From: Coriobacteriaceae bacterium
GTDB taxonomy: Bacteria > Actinomycetota > Coriobacteriia > Coriobacteriales > Coriobacteriaceae
Length of the DNA stretch: 6,142 bases
Direction: 5' to 3'
Assembly (NCBI GenBank): GCA_902364645.1
Contig: CABJEP010000026.1
Coordinates: forward strand, 1-6,142
Part shown: piece by piece, positions 4,887 through 6,142 of the stretch
Layout of the letters: each line of letters starts with the position of its first letter
How positions within the stretch are numbered: position 1 is the stretch's first letter
Position numbers and translations under genes: made by a program
The notes under the pieces: model-generated
Seen by the model: the letters and a program-made list of their open reading frames with translations, nothing else
What the model was told of the DNA's origin: nothing
The model's database searches: none

Positions 4887-6008
4887 ATGCGCACAGCAAA
4901 CACGCACAGAAACATGGCACGCTGCGCTGCTACGGCAACCCTCGCTTGTGTTTTGGGCCTGGGCCTCGTGGCTCCGGCCTACGCCGATACCGCATCCGAC
5001 CTTGCCGCTGCTCGTACTAAACTCGAGCAGATCGGCACGCAAACCCAGCAAATTCACGATGAACTCTCCGCACAGACGCAGGAGCTTGATCAGACTGCAG
5101 GCGAGATTACGCAAAAGCAGCAAGAGATCGCCGAAGGCCAGGCAAAGCTTTCGAGCTACGTTGCCGGTGAGTACAAGACCGGCGGCCTGAGTCTCCTTCA
5201 GGTCCTGACGGGTGTCGACGATCTGGGCGATATGCTCAACCGTCTGTTCTACTACGGCAAGGTGTCCGACAAGCAGGCCCAGACCATCCAAGAGGTCAAG
5301 GACCTTAAGCAGCAGCTCACCGATAAGCAGGCCGAGCAGGAGAAGAACGTCGCCGCGACGCAGAAGAAAGTCGACGAGCTCAATGCCCAGCAGGCTGAGG
5401 CCCAGAATGTCGTGAACTCCCTGGATTCACAGCTGCAGGCCGAGCTTGCTGCCGAGGCCGAGGCCAACGCTGCGCTGCAGGCTGGCATTAATGCCAGCAC
5501 CGCCGAAAAGGCCACGGTGAGCAACGACACCGCCGGTACGACCGAGAACACCAACAATGGTGGCGGTACGACCAACAACGGCGGCGGCAACACGCCTGCG
5601 CCCGCGCCCGCTCCTGCCCCCACGCCGCAGCCCGTGACGCCCGCTCCGACTCCGACGCCTTCCGCACCGAGCCAGTCCGTTGACGGCGGTACCGTTGTTT
5701 CTCGCGCTTATAGCAAGCTGGGTTGCGCTTATTCTTGGGGCGGCATTGGACCGAACAGCTTTGACTGCTCCGGCTTTGTAAGCTATTGCCTCACGGGCCG
5801 CTACTGCCGTCTGGGCACCACCGGCACTTTCATGGGTTGGACCCGTGTGTCCGATCCGCAACCCGGCGATGTTGTGGTTAACTCCTACCATACCGGCATC
5901 TATATCGGTAATGGCCAGATGATCCATGCTTCCGACTACAAAACGGGCGTTATCATCAGCTCCGTCGCAGCCGGTATGAACAACAACTACATCTTCGTAC
6001 GCTACTAA
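4887..6008 (+). CDS. Secreted CwlO/PcsB-like NlpC/P60 peptidoglycan endopeptidase
   Basis: A 373-residue exported cell-wall hydrolase. Residues 1-33 form a Sec signal peptide (basic N-region, hydrophobic TLACVLGLGLVAPAYA, cleavage after A33). Residues about 34-205 are coiled coil rich in Gln, Glu, Ala and Lys. It is interrupted by YKTGGLSLLQVLTGVDDLGD (96-115), which resembles the hinge of CwlO, PcsB and RipC proteins that are gated by FtsEX. A Thr/Asn/Gly then Pro/Ala linker (about 218-263) leads to the NlpC/P60 domain (about 268-373) with catalytic C294 in FDCSGF, H335 in SYHTGIYIG and a third polar position near H347. Such enzymes cut gamma-D-Glu to diamino-acid bonds in stem peptides during growth or daughter-cell separation. 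GGAAAGGAAG (4873-4882) precedes the ATG well. Extra cysteines C280, C301 and C307 lie near the active site. The exact cleaved bond is not shown by sequence. Confidence 0.9.
   Translation: MRTANTHRNMARCAATATLACVLGLGLVAPAYADTASDLAAARTKLEQIGTQTQQIHDELSAQTQELDQTAGEITQKQQEIAEGQAKLSSYVAGEYKTGGLSLLQVLTGVDDLGDMLNRLFYYGKVSDKQAQTIQEVKDLKQQLTDKQAEQEKNVAATQKKVDELNAQQAEAQNVVNSLDSQLQAELAAEAEANAALQAGINASTAEKATVSNDTAGTTENTNNGGGTTNNGGGNTPAPAPAPAPTPQPVTPAPTPTPSAPSQSVDGGTVVSRAYSKLGCAYSWGGIGPNSFDCSGFVSYCLTGRYCRLGTTGTFMGWTRVSDPQPGDVVVNSYHTGIYIGNGQMIHASDYKTGVIISSVAAGMNNNYIFVRY
5538..5675 (+). repeat. Low-complexity linker of the hydrolase (Asn/Gly then Pro/Ala/Thr repeats)
   Basis: Two near-copies of an N-N-G-G-G unit (residues 223-227 and 230-234) are followed by a Pro-Ala/Pro-Thr run from residue 237 to about 263. 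This is a flexible or wall-spanning linker between the coiled coil and the catalytic domain. Repeat number in such DNA often varies between strains. Confidence 0.7.
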
Positions 6009-6030
6009 TTTATTACTACAGCGAACGAAC

Positions 6031-6070
6031 ATGGGCCTCGCGATCTTGAGTCACGAGGCCCATTCTTTTT
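6031..6070 (+). terminator. Intrinsic terminator after the hydrolase gene
   Basis: ATGGGCCTCG (6031-6040) and CGAGGCCCAT (6054-6063) form a perfect 10-bp GC-rich stem with a 13-base loop, followed by TCTTTTT (6064-6070). It begins 22 bases after the hydrolase stop and closes the rightward block. On the minus strand the hairpin is followed only by GTTCGTTCG, so leftward termination would be weak. Confidence 0.9.
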
Positions 6071-6142
6071 ACCCCTACCGTTTGCCATAAAATCAGGGGT
6101 TGATTTCCGATCTCAGCCGAACACATTGAGCAAATAGGCCAT
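6071..6142. other. Tail of the window after the terminator
   Basis: No complete gene fits here. AAATCA (6090-6095) and TGATTT (6101-6106) form a small dyad around GGGGT, and ACCCCT (6071-6076) can pair with AGGGGT (6095-6100). On the minus strand a frame open from the window edge ends at a TGA (6113-6115) after the residues MAYLLNVFG. This could be the C-terminus of a convergent gene, but nine residues prove nothing. Confidence 0.3.

Noticed and set aside
5252..5623. Minus-strand open frame rich in Gly/Ala and Ser opposite the hydrolase
   Set aside because: It is the complement of the coiled-coil and Pro/Ala linker codons; it has no ribosome site or domain and the hydrolase is clearly real.
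1..6142. tRNA, rRNA, CRISPR array, insertion sequence, prophage or attachment site
   Set aside because: I looked for cloverleaf-like segments, regularly spaced repeats, transposase motifs and flanking duplications, and saw none that I could support.

Overview
The window most likely comes from a Gram-positive actinobacterium, and I would guess class Coriobacteriia (Collinsella or a close relative). This is inference. It rests on a GarA/OdhI-type FHA protein next to an FtsR-type MerR regulator (an actinobacterial gene pair), a secreted coiled-coil NlpC/P60 hydrolase, the absence of aerobic-metabolism genes, and moderately high GC.

There are two divergent blocks. On the minus strand, positions 1-1797 hold three tightly coupled genes read leftward: an ABC ATPase, a 256-residue ABC-2 permease, and the N-terminal part of a second permease that runs off the left edge. 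Order, overlaps and motifs match LanF-LanE-LanG (MutF/MutE/MutG) lantibiotic-immunity or antimicrobial-peptide exporters. Sampled lines here are about 67-72 % GC, against about 55 % in the other block, so this cassette looks compositionally foreign.

Positions 1798-2193 form a divergent intergenic region. It is GC-rich on the left and AT-rich on the right. It holds several palindromes, a perfect 13-bp inverted repeat with 31 bp between the arms (2009-2065), a weak leftward promoter candidate and a better rightward promoter (2129-2157).

On the plus strand, positions 2194-6008 hold five genes: a CDP-alcohol phosphatidyltransferase (PgsA-like), a GarA/OdhI-like FHA protein, an FtsR-like MerR regulator, adenine phosphoribosyltransferase (Apt) and a secreted CwlO/PcsB-like NlpC/P60 peptidoglycan hydrolase. 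A clear intrinsic terminator (6031-6070) closes the block. FHA and MerR are 3 bp apart, and the remaining gaps are short (32-66 bp), so much of the block may be co-transcribed.

The plus block links membrane lipid synthesis, a kinase-controlled metabolic switch, a likely cell-division transcription factor, purine salvage and cell-wall cleavage. The order pgsA-like, garA, ftsR echoes the mycobacterial pgsA2...garA-Rv1828 region with the intervening genes missing. I found no wholly new system. The most interesting points are the GarA-like switch with a single conserved threonine in a probable fermenter, the long inverted repeat in the divergent promoter region, and the composition break next to the immunity transporter.
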